Assembly (NCBI RefSeq): GCF_000272405.2
Contig: NZ_AJZM02000220.1
Coordinates: 1 to 64,000, forward strand
Reading direction: 5' to 3'
Origin: Vibrio tasmaniensis 1F-187
Lineage (GTDB): Bacteria > Pseudomonadota > Gammaproteobacteria > Enterobacterales > Vibrionaceae
Length of the DNA stretch: 64,000 nt
In this document: positions 51,905 to 60,285 of the stretch, in pieces
Layout: each line of letters begins with the position of its first letter
Position numbering within the stretch: position 1 is the first letter of the stretch
Notes under the pieces: generated by a model
What the model was told of the DNA's origin: nothing
Database searches by the model: none
The model's input: only the letters and a program-made list of their open reading frames with translations
Position numbers and translations under genes: made by a program

Positions 51905-52008
51905 GAAACCTCCAAAAGTTGGAACACCACAAAATAAAGCTCTATAAGCTAGTCAGCCACAAACTAGGGATCTACAAAAAAGATCCACCAAGAAAAGCTC
52001 TACAAAGA

Positions 52009-52031
52009 AAAAAGGCGCTAGTGCGCCTTTT
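52009..52031 (-). terminator. Terminator of the CBS-domain gene
   Basis: A perfect 8-bp stem AAAGGCGC/GCGCCTTT with loop TAGT is followed on the minus strand by six T. Confidence 0.85.
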
Positions 52032-52072
52032 CAATTGAGGGTATTGAGAAAAATAATCGTTCTTAACGCACC

Positions 52073-52110
52073 ACTATACATGATGTTTAAAACTATACCT
52101 GATGTTTAAA
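52073..52110. repeat. 19-bp tandem duplication over the stop codon of the CBS gene
   Basis: ACTATACATGATGTTTAAA (52073-52091) and ACTATACCTGATGTTTAAA (52092-52110) abut and differ at one base. The second copy contains the end and TAG stop of the CBS gene. Confidence 0.9.
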
Positions 52111-52509
52111 GCATTCATCTAAGTTCTTGCCGATTGCTCTCAAAACATCGGTTCGAGTGATCATTCCCACTAGCTTTTTGTTATCGAGTACTGGATAAGC
52201 TTTGGGTTTTCCAACTTGCATCATATCTGCCAATTCAATAATGGATAATTCTGGTGATACCGAGAGAACTTCTTGGTACATACAATCACCTACAATATGC
52301 GTGTCTTGGCAGAAATAGCTCACCTTCACTAACTTCTCGAGTAAATCTTGTTCAGAAAGGAAACCAATCACTTGTTCATTATCATCAATGACTGGACCAC
52401 CCATATGATGGCTGCGCATTACTCTGTCTAACGCGAGACTTAACGGCATATCAGGAGTGAATGTCACAACCTGCGGCGTCATGTAATCTTTCACTTTAAT
52501 AGAATGCAT
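52093..52509 (-). CDS. Tandem CBS-domain protein
   Basis: The 138-residue product consists of two CBS motifs, ~8-65 (VKDYMTPQVVTFTPDMPLSLALDRVMRSHHMGGPVIDD, then VIGFLSEQDLLEKL) and ~75-130 (SVSPELSIIELADMMQ, then YPVLDNKKLVGMITRTDVLRAI), with no attached enzyme. Stand-alone CBS pairs bind adenosine nucleotides and regulate partners or act as energy sensors. The partner is unknown. The single gene stands between the MATE gene and the small orphan at 52796, with its own terminator. Confidence 0.9.
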   Translation of the reverse strand: MHSIKVKDYMTPQVVTFTPDMPLSLALDRVMRSHHMGGPVIDDNEQVIGFLSEQDLLEKLVKVSYFCQDTHIVGDCMYQEVLSVSPELSIIELADMMQVGKPKAYPVLDNKKLVGMITRTDVLRAIGKNLDECFKHQV

Positions 52510-52795
52510 TGCGTTCTCCCTAAAATACGTTTTGTTATCGATTTTTCTATCGTGTTACCTTAATTGTTGTCTAAAATCTTGATTTTACTAAATGGATTTC
52601 AACAATTTTATTGATAGGCAAAACCTACCAAAGCAAAAAACGAGGTAACAAAAGGCTTGCACGCATGCCTATGAAGCAAAAATTTAAACACCGCTTACAA
52701 ACTCTTACCTTTGATTCCTCCCATAAGCTAGCCTGAATACATAAATACTGTAACCTTCATCACACTAATAATAAAAAGCTCAACTTAGGTAATTT

Positions 52796-53029
52796 ATGCA
52801 ACACGACAACAACATGTACGCGTATGTTTATGCAGACAACGAAGGTACAGAGAACACACTTATCGCTACTGTCGACAACCAAGAAAAGCCCCTAATCTCA
52901 AGCTGTTTTAATGAGATAAAGCGCATGTCTAACTTAGCTATTGATCTTGCAGCAGAACACAACTTGAAAGTGAAACTGGTTAAATACGGAAGAGAACAAG
53001 AGATCGACTTCGGCCTATTCCTAAAATAG
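52796..53029 (+). CDS. Small conserved-looking hypothetical protein
   Basis: A 77-residue soluble, mildly acidic product (MQHDNNMYAYVYADNEGTEN at the start, LKVKLVKYGREQEIDFGLFL at the end), with no signal, membrane segment or cysteine pattern beyond one Cys. An AGGT lies before the ATG and a strong terminator follows. Codon use is like its neighbours. I do not recognise a family. The mixed alpha/beta look and terminator support a real gene. Confidence 0.65.
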   Translation: MQHDNNMYAYVYADNEGTENTLIATVDNQEKPLISSCFNEIKRMSNLAIDLAAEHNLKVKLVKYGREQEIDFGLFLK

Positions 53030-53110
53030 CGCACTCATAACGCATGTCTTGTTCGGCAAGCTTAAGCAGCATGGTCAACAGCACAGAACACCGTTGAATA
53101 ACATGTTATG

Positions 53111-53145
53111 AGTAGGCAATCACCTTGACAATGATTGCCTACTTA
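53111..53145 (+). terminator. Terminator after the 77-residue gene
   Basis: A 12-bp stem AGTAGGCAATCA/TGATTGCCTACT with a 9-base loop is followed by TTAATT. The stem is strong but the T run is short. Confidence 0.7.
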
Positions 53146-53180
53146 ATTCAACAGCGAATACCGACCACGGTAAATATACG

Positions 53181-53207
53181 AAAAAGGCCAGCATTCGCTG
53201 ACCTTCT
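53181..53207 (-). terminator. Terminator of ybiB
   Basis: An 8-bp stem AGGTCAGC/GCTGGCCT (one G-U pair, minus strand) with a 4-base loop is followed by five T. Confidence 0.75.
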
Positions 53208-53267
53208 CATTCACGATTTCAATCGCTATACGTTATTTGCTAGCTCTTAACGACTGGCTAGTAGCTA

Positions 53268-54224
53268 CTAACGAGTGCAATAGGCTTCCCACAAACGCGC
53301 TGCCTTTGAGTAAGCTTCAGCCTTATCGTGCGTTTCTGCGAATAAAATCGCCGTCATACTATCCACAACACTATTCGCCATCAGCTCCATCTCATCTTCC
53401 GGTGTACCCAGTACACATTCAGAAGGCAGAGGCAGCTCAGCATTCATCGTGCCTTCCCAGTAGAAAGATTCCACCTTTTCAGGAGAACTCATCCAGACAG
53501 TTTGGCTTACCTTGGGGTTGTATTCTGATTCGCCATTCATGCCTTTAAATGAAATCACCGAGTGGGATTTATTGCCAATCACATGCTCAACTTCTGCATG
53601 AAGCTGTGGGAATCCAGGGTGAAAGCTGCCACGCAAGCCTAAACGTCCACCACCAGGGTTCAATGCACGAACAACGGTATTAATCGGAGTTCTCAGTCCA
53701 TAACGATGTTTCCAACCAATCATAGTTTGAGCTTGTGGGGCGAAGTTCGCCAAAGGCAAGTAAGCAATACCATCGGCTTCTAGAATCTGCTTTGCGTCTT
53801 GCGGATCTTGCGCGCTGCGAACGCCGACACATTCTAAATGCGTTTCGGCATGCGTACGACCACTGGGTTTGTCCATGTAGCCATGCATTAATACTTTATA
53901 GCCGTTGTCAGCTAGAATTTTTGCTGCCAACAGGTTCCAAGGCTTTCCACTGGCGTTATCGTTACGCTTACCTGCATAACACGGCCAATCGATATCAGCA
54001 CCTAAGTCTGGCACTCGAGATTGAAACGCTTTTACAAAGCCTGCGATCTCTTCATTGGTTTCATTCTGCACACGAATCAACATCAGTAGCATAGCCATTT
54101 GGTCGTCACCGACCTCTCCGCTTAAATACTCATCCATGATGCGGTAGGCTTGTTCGAACGACAAAGGCTTACGACCTCTTTCCCCTCGTCCAACTGTACG
54201 AATACACTCTAAAATACTACTCAT
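53268..54224 (-). CDS. ybiB: YbiB/TrpD2 family protein (glycosyltransferase 3-like, nucleic-acid binding)
   Basis: The family has the anthranilate phosphoribosyltransferase fold but lacks that activity; E. coli YbiB binds DNA or RNA and is linked to the SOS response. The product starts ILECIRTVGRGERGRKPLSFEQAYRIMDEYLSGEV, the helical GT3 N-domain. It continues with PWNLLAAKILADNGYKVLMHGYMDKPSGRTHAETHLECVGV and ends in the C-terminal domain. I choose ATG at 54224 (318 residues, like E. coli's 320) over a TTG at 54254 that adds ten residues. It is divergent from a tetR gene, with which it shares a dyad in the spacer. Confidence 0.85.
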   Translation of the reverse strand: MSSILECIRTVGRGERGRKPLSFEQAYRIMDEYLSGEVGDDQMAMLLMLIRVQNETNEEIAGFVKAFQSRVPDLGADIDWPCYAGKRNDNASGKPWNLLAAKILADNGYKVLMHGYMDKPSGRTHAETHLECVGVRSAQDPQDAKQILEADGIAYLPLANFAPQAQTMIGWKHRYGLRTPINTVVRALNPGGGRLGLRGSFHPGFPQLHAEVEHVIGNKSHSVISFKGMNGESEYNPKVSQTVWMSSPEKVESFYWEGTMNAELPLPSECVLGTPEDEMELMANSVVDSMTAILFAETHDKAEAYSKAARLWEAYCTR

Positions 54225-54329
54225 TGATTGTTTATTCTCTTCCGTTGATATCAATAAAATTCGAATACGTTTTCGATTCTATGACACCCGCAGTTCATTG
54301 CAAAGCGATTCAGGTGCTAGCGTGCTAAT

Positions 54330-54349
54330 TACCAATACACTGATTGGTA
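54330..54349. promoter_or_regulatory. Perfect dyad between ybiB and tetR, candidate TetR operator
   Basis: TACCAAT-N6-ATTGGTA is a perfect 7-bp inverted repeat with 6-base spacer, in the ~180-base gap between the divergent genes. TetR proteins typically bind such dyads to repress themselves and a divergent neighbour. Confidence 0.6.
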
Positions 54350-54406
54350 TTCTAAAAGTAAACTTACTGGTGTAAAATTAGAGTATGCAATACTAACCAG
54401 GACATA

Positions 54407-55030
54407 TTGAGTAATATCCAGATGACGGTAAAAAAAACACTAAGCCAAAGAAAACGCGAATCTATCGTGGCCGCTGCCATCGCAGAGTTTACCGAGCATG
54501 GCTATAAAGCCACCAGCATGGATAAAATATCGAGCCGCGCGGAAGTATCAAAGCGCACGGTTTACAATCACTTTGCGAGTAAAGAACTGCTACTGGATGA
54601 GATTTTAGACAGCATTTGGAGCAAAACACTCGCAGCGACTCAGTTCCCCTATCAAGCCGAACAACCGCTAGATGAACAACTTACCTCTATAGCCAACCAA
54701 GAACTTGAGCTTCTCGAGTCTGAAGGTTTCATCGACTTATCTCGCGTACTGTTCTCTGAATATTTTCATAACGCAGAACTCGCGCATCAAGCGATGGAAA
54801 AATATTCTCAAGCAGAAAGCGGCCTGACGACTTGGATCAAAGCGGCATTGGCTGATGGGCGTTTGGTTGAACTCGACCCATTGTTTGCATCCACTCAGTT
54901 TATCGCCCTGCTGAAATCTTTTGCATTTTGGCCACAGATCATTGGTCATGCGCCCTCTCCTGATAAGCAGCACAAGCAAATAATCATTAATTCCAGCGTC
55001 GAGATGTTCCTTAAACAGTACCAAGCGTAA
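54407..55030 (+). CDS. TetR/AcrR family transcriptional regulator
   Basis: The 207 residues have a TetR helix-turn-helix at ~25-60 (FTEHGYKATSMDKISSRAEVSKRTVYNHFASKELLLDEIL) followed by an all-helical ligand domain (AefR-like C-domain pattern with LDEQLTSIANQELELL and ALADGRLVELDPLFAST). The start could be the TTG at 54407, with AGGA 4 bases upstream, or the ATG at 54422; I list the TTG. It is divergent from ybiB and probably controls itself through the dyad at 54330. The inducer is unknown. Confidence 0.88.
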   Translation: MSNIQMTVKKTLSQRKRESIVAAAIAEFTEHGYKATSMDKISSRAEVSKRTVYNHFASKELLLDEILDSIWSKTLAATQFPYQAEQPLDEQLTSIANQELELLESEGFIDLSRVLFSEYFHNAELAHQAMEKYSQAESGLTTWIKAALADGRLVELDPLFASTQFIALLKSFAFWPQIIGHAPSPDKQHKQIIINSSVEMFLKQYQA

Positions 55031-55179
55031 TAAAAGTTGAGCTCTGCTAAGTTTTGTTGGGTTTAATTAGAGATGCGTAAACGAGTGATGTATCATGCGC
55101 TCGTTCTACGCTTTCCTGTTTAGCGGTTGCAGAATGTGATTCATACCAACCTTAATTCGGACACAAAGACCAATATTCC

Positions 55180-55539
55180 ATGCCAAAGTTGATAAGCAAA
55201 ATTTGGGTACATGCTTTTATGCTATTCGCTATGTTAGTGGCCACCGTCAGTGTGGACAGTATCGCGAACGCCAATGCTATGCAGGTAACTCAAAATCTAT
55301 CAACCTTATCGCTGAACACCGATTCCTCATTCGACACCAGTGACTCATTCCCATATTCCAGCGCGCAACCCAATGTAGAACACCACTGCTGTGGCTCTGT
55401 ATGCTTACTTAAAATGCCACCGTTGATTGTGTCAGAGTCTTTTGATACCCAAATTGGTTCATTGGCTTTGATCGAGAAAGAGCCTTCACACAAGGCAATC
55501 ATGTCGCCACAAGCTCCTTATCGCCCTCCTATTTATTAA
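55180..55539 (+). CDS. Small exported protein with HHCCGSVC motif
   Basis: A 119-residue product with a basic N-terminus and hydrophobic signal segment (KIWVHAFMLFAMLVATVSV), probable cleavage near NANA. A Ser/Thr/Asp-rich stretch follows, then HHCCGSVCLLKMPPL near residues 68-82 and a Pro-rich end (SPQAPYRPPIY). The His-His-Cys-Cys...Cys motif suggests metal binding or disulfides in the periplasm, as in small DUF2946-like proteins found with metal-resistance genes. I cannot assign a family. It lies 91 bases before dsbA on the same strand. Confidence 0.6.
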   Translation: MPKLISKIWVHAFMLFAMLVATVSVDSIANANAMQVTQNLSTLSLNTDSSFDTSDSFPYSSAQPNVEHHCCGSVCLLKMPPLIVSESFDTQIGSLALIEKEPSHKAIMSPQAPYRPPIY

Positions 55540-55630
55540 TTGTTTGTCCCTGTTTGGCAACGCTTGCCAACGTATTACTAATACAGCTCTATCGCTGTAA
55601 ACAATGACATCCAAATTTAGGAAATAACAC

Positions 55631-56230
55631 ATGAAAAAGCTATTTAGCCTATTCGCAGCTCTGATCATGAGCGCTTCAATTAATGCCGCTCAGTTTGAAG
55701 AAGGTACTCACTACAAGATCCTCGACGTAGCGAAAGCAGATAAACCCGTCGTTACCGAGTTCTTCTCGTTTTACTGCCCTCATTGCTACAAATTTGAAGG
55801 CGTCATTGAGTTCCTTAAACAAGATCTACCAGAGTCAGCAAGCTTTCAAAAAGTGCACGTAGCGTTTATGGGCAACGACATGGCTGTGCCTATGGCAAAA
55901 GCTTACGCGACCATGATTGCACTCGACGCTGAAGACAATATGGCTCCAGCAATGTTCGCCAAAATTCACGAGAAGCAACAGACTCCAAGAAACGAAGCGG
56001 AACTGCGCCAGATCTTCATTGATAACGGTATCGATGCGAAGAAGTTTGATGCGGCCTACAACGGTTTCGCAGTTAACTCAATGCAGAAGCGTTTTGATAA
56101 GCAGTTTGATGCGAGCACATTAACTGGCGTTCCAGGCGTATTAGTTAACAACAAATACATCGTAAAACCGGATCAAATCAAGAGCTACGAAGAGTACAAC
56201 CAGCTGGTAAATTACCTTCTAACGCTTTAA
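55631..56230 (+). CDS. dsbA: Thiol:disulfide interchange protein DsbA
   Basis: Periplasmic oxidase that introduces disulfide bonds. The 199 residues have a signal peptide ([18 protein letters not shown], cleavage before AQFEEGTHY), the active site C49-P-H-C52 in [12 protein letters not shown], the inserted helical domain, and the cis-Pro loop [15 protein letters not shown] purine-rich region before ATG serves as ribosome binding site. In Vibrio this enzyme (TcpG) matures secreted factors and pili. It is single or co-transcribed with the small exported protein before it. Confidence 0.95.
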   Translation: MKKLFSLFAALIMSASINAAQFEEGTHYKILDVAKADKPVVTEFFSFYCPHCYKFEGVIEFLKQDLPESASFQKVHVAFMGNDMAVPMAKAYATMIALDAEDNMAPAMFAKIHEKQQTPRNEAELRQIFIDNGIDAKKFDAAYNGFAVNSMQKRFDKQFDASTLTGVPGVLVNNKYIVKPDQIKSYEEYNQLVNYLLTL

Positions 56231-56257
56231 TCAAAAGCAATAATCTTTAAAACCTCA

Positions 56258-56287
56258 AAAGCCAGCGACCTGTTCGTTGGCTTTCTT
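56258..56287 (+). terminator. Terminator of dsbA
   Basis: An 11-bp stem AAAGCCAGCGA/TCGTTGGCTTT (one G-U pair) with a 5-base loop is followed by a T-rich run. Confidence 0.8.
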
Positions 56288-56467
56288 GTCTATACAAGTG
56301 AAGTGAGCGCGCAACGCACGCTCGAAGATCATTCAGATCGCCCTTGAATACACGTCAGAATCACTGTTCACTGGCATCCGTCGTTATTTCTCATATACTG
56401 CACCCTATTACGTCATCCACTACTCTGTAGTACTCAAAATATTAGTACTCGAACATTGGGCACCTTT

Positions 56468-56962
56468 ATGATTATTCTGACCACTAACTTTGGCAACATC
56501 GAAATTGAACTTAACCTTGAGAAAGCGCCAGTAAGTTCAAAAAACTTCCTTAGATACTGCCAAGAAGGCTTCTATGAAGGCACCACATTTCACCGTGTAA
56601 TTGAGGGTTTCATGATTCAAGGTGGTGGACACACTATAGACATGACAGAGAAGCCAACACACGCACCTATCGTCAATGAAGCAAATCGTGGACTAAAGAA
56701 CGTGATTGGCTCAGTGGCAATGGCTCGTACAGACGCACCACACTCAGCAACGGCGCAGTTCTTTATCAACCTTGACGACAATGATTTCCTTGACCATACC
56801 GCGACCAGCAACGCAGGTTGGGGTTACGCAGTGTTTGGCAAAGTATCGGCAGGCATGGACGTGGTCAACAAGATTGCTGTCGCTCCAACGACCACTCGCT
56901 GGGGACACGAAGATGTACCTTGCGAAGATATTATGATCACCAAGGTCACGATTCGCGATTAA
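56468..56962 (+). CDS. ppiB: Peptidyl-prolyl cis-trans isomerase B (cytoplasmic cyclophilin)
   Basis: The product shows the cyclophilin core FHRVIEGFMIQGGG, MARTDAPHSATAQFFINL and GWGYAVFGKV, with the catalytic Arg and aromatic residues in place. No signal peptide is seen, so this is the cytoplasmic PpiB type. I start at the ATG at 56468 (MIILTTNFGNIEIEL), giving 164 residues as in E. coli. A TTG at 56456 would add four residues. The leader has no obvious strong ribosome binding site. Confidence 0.95.
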   Translation: MIILTTNFGNIEIELNLEKAPVSSKNFLRYCQEGFYEGTTFHRVIEGFMIQGGGHTIDMTEKPTHAPIVNEANRGLKNVIGSVAMARTDAPHSATAQFFINLDDNDFLDHTATSNAGWGYAVFGKVSAGMDVVNKIAVAPTTTRWGHEDVPCEDIMITKVTIRD

Positions 56963-57035
56963 TTCAAAATTAGCAGTCAATTCGTTTTTTTATCAAATAA
57001 CGAAGCAATGTTGGTGCTAATTGCATCGGTATTAG

Positions 57036-57067
57036 TTACGATGACAATAGTTGTAATGTCATCGTAA
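57036..57067. promoter_or_regulatory. Perfect 11-bp inverted repeat upstream of the marR gene
   Basis: TTACGATGACA-N10-TGTCATCGTAA ends 17 bases before the marR start. The half-site centres are 21 bases apart, two helical turns, as expected for a dimer pair or an extended MarR operator. A hairpin in the leader RNA is the alternative. Confidence 0.65.
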
Positions 57068-57084
57068 GAATTAGGTACTGACGG

Positions 57085-57513
57085 ATGTCACAAGAATTTG
57101 ATAGGCAAAATAGCTTTGGTTGGATGATCAACGTGATCGCCAATAAAGCGAGCAAAGATTTCGACACAGAATTGAAAGAAAATGGCTTAACCATTGCGCT
57201 CTGGCCAACCTTGATGTGCCTATGGGAAGAGGAAGGTATTACTCAGCGTGATATCGCGGCAAAGTCCAAAGTCGAGAATTCAACGACGACTCGCACACTA
57301 GACAAGCTAGAAAAGCTTGAGCTGGTTGAACGCAGAGCCGATCCAAACAGTCGTCGTTCTTTCAGAATCTACTTAACGGAAAAAGGGAAAGCACTCGAAG
57401 AACAGTTGATTCCAATCCCTACTCGTTTAAACAAAGAACTGATGAATGAGTTGGACGCTGAAGAACAACAGCAGATGATCAAGCTACTTCAAAAGATGGT
57501 CGCAGCAATCTGA
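57085..57513 (+). CDS. MarR family transcriptional regulator
   Basis: A 142-residue winged-helix regulator. The DNA-binding part is GITQRDIAAKSKVENSTTTRTLDKLEKLELVERRADPNSRRSFRIYLTEKG (residues ~54-105), with the beta-wing DPNSRRS. Terminal helices form the dimer interface. No redox Cys pair is evident: one Cys only, in the MCLWEEEG segment. The perfect dyad immediately upstream is a likely autoregulatory site. Its target may be the convergent EamA transporter gene or genes elsewhere. Confidence 0.9.
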   Translation: MSQEFDRQNSFGWMINVIANKASKDFDTELKENGLTIALWPTLMCLWEEEGITQRDIAAKSKVENSTTTRTLDKLEKLELVERRADPNSRRSFRIYLTEKGKALEEQLIPIPTRLNKELMNELDAEEQQQMIKLLQKMVAAI

Positions 57514-57584
57514 TCTTACTGTGACCGGAGCTTACTGCTAGTACATGCTTAATGAGCTATAAACATGCGCTAACAACCAACGAG

Positions 57585-57614
57585 CACTCGGCCTTGCGCC
57601 GAGTGTTTTATTTT
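57585..57614 (+). terminator. Terminator of the marR gene, overlapping the EamA gene end
   Basis: An 8-bp stem CACTCGGC/GCCGAGTG with loop CTTGC is followed by TTTTATTTT. The T tract overlaps the last codons of the convergent EamA gene. Confidence 0.85.
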
Positions 57615-58468
57615 CGTCTCGACCATTTGATATAACAAAATAACGAACCAATAATTACCGCTCCGCCTAGTAGCTTTTGCATCTCAACCGTTTCTCCCAA
57701 CACGCTGACACTCAATAACAATGTCCACACCGGCTCAAGAATCATGATCAATGCCGCCACTTCCATGTTCACGGAGTGCTGACCGACAGTTTGCAATAAG
57801 TAACGGATCGATGTCGCGACAACCGCTGAGACGATAAACCAGAATATTAAGGTTTGAGTTATTTCAAACTCTGGTTGAGTGGTCATCGAAGCAAACGCTA
57901 ACCCACTAACACCCACCACAAAAAGCTGAACGCAAATTGAAGCTATAGGTTTGATATTCGTAATCACTCGCTTATTCATGACAAAGTGAACCGAAAGCAA
58001 CATCGATGCTAATAGGAAATAGAGCTGACTCTGCTCAACGTGCCAACCGTTAGTTAGGGTCAGTAGCAACATACCGATAATCGCAATTGGAAATGACATC
58101 CAGAAGGCACGATTAGGCTTAACTCGAAATATAACCCAAGAGACAAACGGCGCGATGATCATGGCTAAGCTCATGATAAACGCTCCTTCCGACAAACTTT
58201 CCGTCATCGATACTGCATACACCCAGACTTGCAATGAAGCAGACAGCAACAAGCCAACGCCGCAAAGAGAAAGTACCTGCTTAAGCGAAAGCTTACGAAT
58301 GTGATGAATACAAAATGGCAAAAGAATCAAACTCGCGACGAAGAATCGCACACCAATGAACACTGGCCCAGGCATTTCTAACACCACCAGCTTAGATGCA
58401 ATCCATCCAATCCCAGCTAACAAGGTAGCAAATAGGAGATAAAGCTCTCCGCGCATCGCTTTCATCAT
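57608..58468 (-). CDS. EamA/DMT family transporter
   Basis: Ten-helix drug/metabolite transporter of the inner membrane made of two EamA repeats. The second starts near LYFLLASMLLSVHFVMNKR, and typical elements are GWIASKLVVLEMPGPVFIGVRFFVASLILLPF and ALIMILEPVWTLLLSVSVLGE. The substrate is unknown. An upstream TTG at 58510 would start inside the nemA terminator hairpin, so I place the start at the ATG at 58468 (MMKAMRGEL, 286 residues). Another ATG at 58465 is equally possible. It converges on marR. Confidence 0.85.
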   Translation of the reverse strand: MMKAMRGELYLLFATLLAGIGWIASKLVVLEMPGPVFIGVRFFVASLILLPFCIHHIRKLSLKQVLSLCGVGLLLSASLQVWVYAVSMTESLSEGAFIMSLAMIIAPFVSWVIFRVKPNRAFWMSFPIAIIGMLLLTLTNGWHVEQSQLYFLLASMLLSVHFVMNKRVITNIKPIASICVQLFVVGVSGLAFASMTTQPEFEITQTLIFWFIVSAVVATSIRYLLQTVGQHSVNMEVAALIMILEPVWTLLLSVSVLGETVEMQKLLGGAVIIGSLFCYIKWSRRK

Positions 58469-58486
58469 CTTACTTGGTCCAATAAC

Positions 58487-58523
58487 AAAAAAAGCAACCC
58501 GACTCTGCAAGGTTGCTTTTTAT
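58487..58523 (-). terminator. Terminator of the gloA-nemA operon
   Basis: A 9-bp stem AAAGCAACC/GGTTGCTTT with an 11-base loop is followed by T on the minus strand. It marks the operon end just before the EamA gene. Confidence 0.85.
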
Positions 58524-58578
58524 AAACATTCAACAGGATCGAGATATTATCTCAATACTCTGCTTCAGGCAGCTATTT

Positions 58579-59676
58579 TTAGCCTGCGTATTTTGGGTAA
58601 TCCGTTAAACCTTTTTCAGCACCACCAAACAATGTGTTTGGATCGTGCGCTGCTAATGGGTAACCATTTTGAATACGAGCGGGTAGATCTGGGTTTGCGA
58701 CGAATGGACGACCGAAACCAACCATATCAGTTACGCCTTCAGCAACCGCTTTTTCGCCGCGCTCGCTGTCGTATTTACCTGCGTAAATCAACACGCCATT
58801 GTAAGCTTTACGAACCGCTGCTTTAAACGCTATTGGCGTTTCAGGTGCGTCGTCCCAATCGACTTCTGCCACGTGCAGATAAACAATGTTGTATAGGTTA
58901 AGTAGCACCGCCGCCGCTGTGTAAGTCTCTACTGGCGTAGCGTCAACCGTACCATTCAACGATGTGAACGGAGCAAGGCGAACACCTACACGGTCAGAGC
59001 CAATCGCTTCAACCATAGCTTCAACTACTTCGCCTAGGAAACGTAAACGGTTTTCAATTGAACCACCGTATTCGTCAGTGCGGTTGTTTGCTTCAGAGTC
59101 GATGAATTGGTTAATCAAGTAACCATTCGCCGCGTGAAGTTCGATACCATCAAAGCCCGCTTCAATCGCGTTCAAAGCCGCTTGGCGGTATTGACCAACC
59201 ACGTTTTTGATGTCTTGTTTCGTCATCTCACGAGGTTCAACCACATCCACAAAACCCGGTTCATCAGTACCATTATCGATGAATACTTTTACGTTCTCTG
59301 CTTTAAGTGCAGAAGACGAAATTGGTTGTTCACCACCAATGTTGTCTGGGTGTGTTACACGGCCTACATGCCAAAGTTGAGCGAAGATAACGCCCTCTTT
59401 TTCATGTACTGCATCGGTGACTTTTTTCCAACCCGCAATCTGCTCATCAGAGTAGATACCCGGAGTCCAAGCGTAACCTTGACCCATAGGTGAAATTTGT
59501 GTGCCTTCAGCGATAATCAAACCTGCAGAAGCGCGTTGAGCGTAGTAAGCCGCCATCATATCGTTTGCTGAATTGCCAGGTTGCGTTGCGCGAGAACGCG
59601 TCATCGGTGGCATAACAATACGGTTTTTAAGTTCGATATTACCAAGTTGAATTGGTTGAAATAGTGCGTTTGTCAT
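58579..59676 (-). CDS. nemA: Old yellow enzyme family alkene reductase (NemA-like)
   Basis: FMN-dependent, NAD(P)H-using reductase of activated alkenes, N-ethylmaleimide and nitro compounds. The 365 residues (start ATG 59676, with GAGGAT upstream) have LFQPIQLGNIELKNRIVMPPMTRSRA, the substrate-binding LHAANGYLINQF (an Asn replaces the His of His/Asn pairs at the second position) and RTDEYGGSIENRLRFL, and the FMN phosphate site MVGFGRPFVANPDL. A longer frame reaching 59820 would overlap gloA and lacks OYE homology. It is co-transcribed with gloA, 14 bases upstream. Confidence 0.93.
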   Translation of the reverse strand: MTNALFQPIQLGNIELKNRIVMPPMTRSRATQPGNSANDMMAAYYAQRASAGLIIAEGTQISPMGQGYAWTPGIYSDEQIAGWKKVTDAVHEKEGVIFAQLWHVGRVTHPDNIGGEQPISSSALKAENVKVFIDNGTDEPGFVDVVEPREMTKQDIKNVVGQYRQAALNAIEAGFDGIELHAANGYLINQFIDSEANNRTDEYGGSIENRLRFLGEVVEAMVEAIGSDRVGVRLAPFTSLNGTVDATPVETYTAAAVLLNLYNIVYLHVAEVDWDDAPETPIAFKAAVRKAYNGVLIYAGKYDSERGEKAVAEGVTDMVGFGRPFVANPDLPARIQNGYPLAAHDPNTLFGGAEKGLTDYPKYAG

Positions 59677-59690
59677 TGTTATATCCTCGA

Positions 59691-60068
59691 TTAACCCAGT
59701 TGAATCAGTTCGATTTGGTAGCCATCTGGGTCTGTGATAAATGCGATGTGCGTTGAGCCACCTTTTACTGGCCCCGCTTCGCGAGTGACGTTGCCACCCA
59801 GTGATTTGATCTTGTCGCATGCGGCGTAAATATCTTCCACACCCAATGCCAAATGACCAAACGCGCTGCCCATCTCGTACTCGTTAGTATCCCAGTTGTA
59901 CGTTAGCTCGATAGTCGTGCCGCCTTGTTCGTATCCAACGAAAACCAATGTGTAGCGGTAGTCGTTGTTTTCGTGGCGTTCAAGTTCCTTCATTCCCAAT
60001 ACCTTGGTGTAGAACTCGATCGACTTGTCTAAATCAGCAACTCGGATCATTGTGTGTAGGAATTTCAT
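59691..60068 (-). CDS. gloA: Lactoylglutathione lyase (glyoxalase I)
   Basis: Isomerises the methylglyoxal-glutathione hemithioacetal to lactoylglutathione. The 125 residues are highly like E. coli GloA, with metal ligands H5, E54, H72 and E120 in [35 protein letters not shown] and GYQIELIQ. These spacings indicate the short Ni/Co-dependent class. The nemA start is 14 bases downstream, forming a gloA-nemA electrophile-detoxification pair, as in E. coli nemRA-gloA but in reverse order and without nemR here. Confidence 0.96.
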   Translation of the reverse strand: MKFLHTMIRVADLDKSIEFYTKVLGMKELERHENNDYRYTLVFVGYEQGGTTIELTYNWDTNEYEMGSAFGHLALGVEDIYAACDKIKSLGGNVTREAGPVKGGSTHIAFITDPDGYQIELIQLG

Positions 60069-60243
60069 ATTTCACCCTTATTGGCACCACAAGCATGGCG
60101 CCGTTATGATTTTGAGTGGAGGTTATCCACTAATCTCTGAGTGAAATAATACGATTCACCGAGGAATTAAGGAAATTATCAAAAATTCTCAATGTGATAA
60201 TTTTTTGTTATGAAATTTATGACTAGCACGAACTCAATGACAC

Positions 60244-60270
60244 AAAAAAGGGAAGCCAATGCTTCCCTTC
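60244..60270 (-). terminator. Terminator of the lysR gene
   Basis: A 9-bp stem AAGGGAAGC/GCTTCCCTT with a 4-base loop is followed by six T on the minus strand, separating lysR from gloA. Confidence 0.85.
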
Positions 60271-60285
60271 GAGTTAGACCCTCAA

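Noticed and set aside
59107..59493. A 128-codon plus-strand frame opposite nemA
   Set aside because: It lies wholly inside nemA and lacks a start signal.
59676..59820. A longer nemA starting at 59820 and overlapping gloA
   Set aside because: The extra 48 residues have no old-yellow-enzyme likeness, and the ATG at 59676 has GAGGAT upstream.
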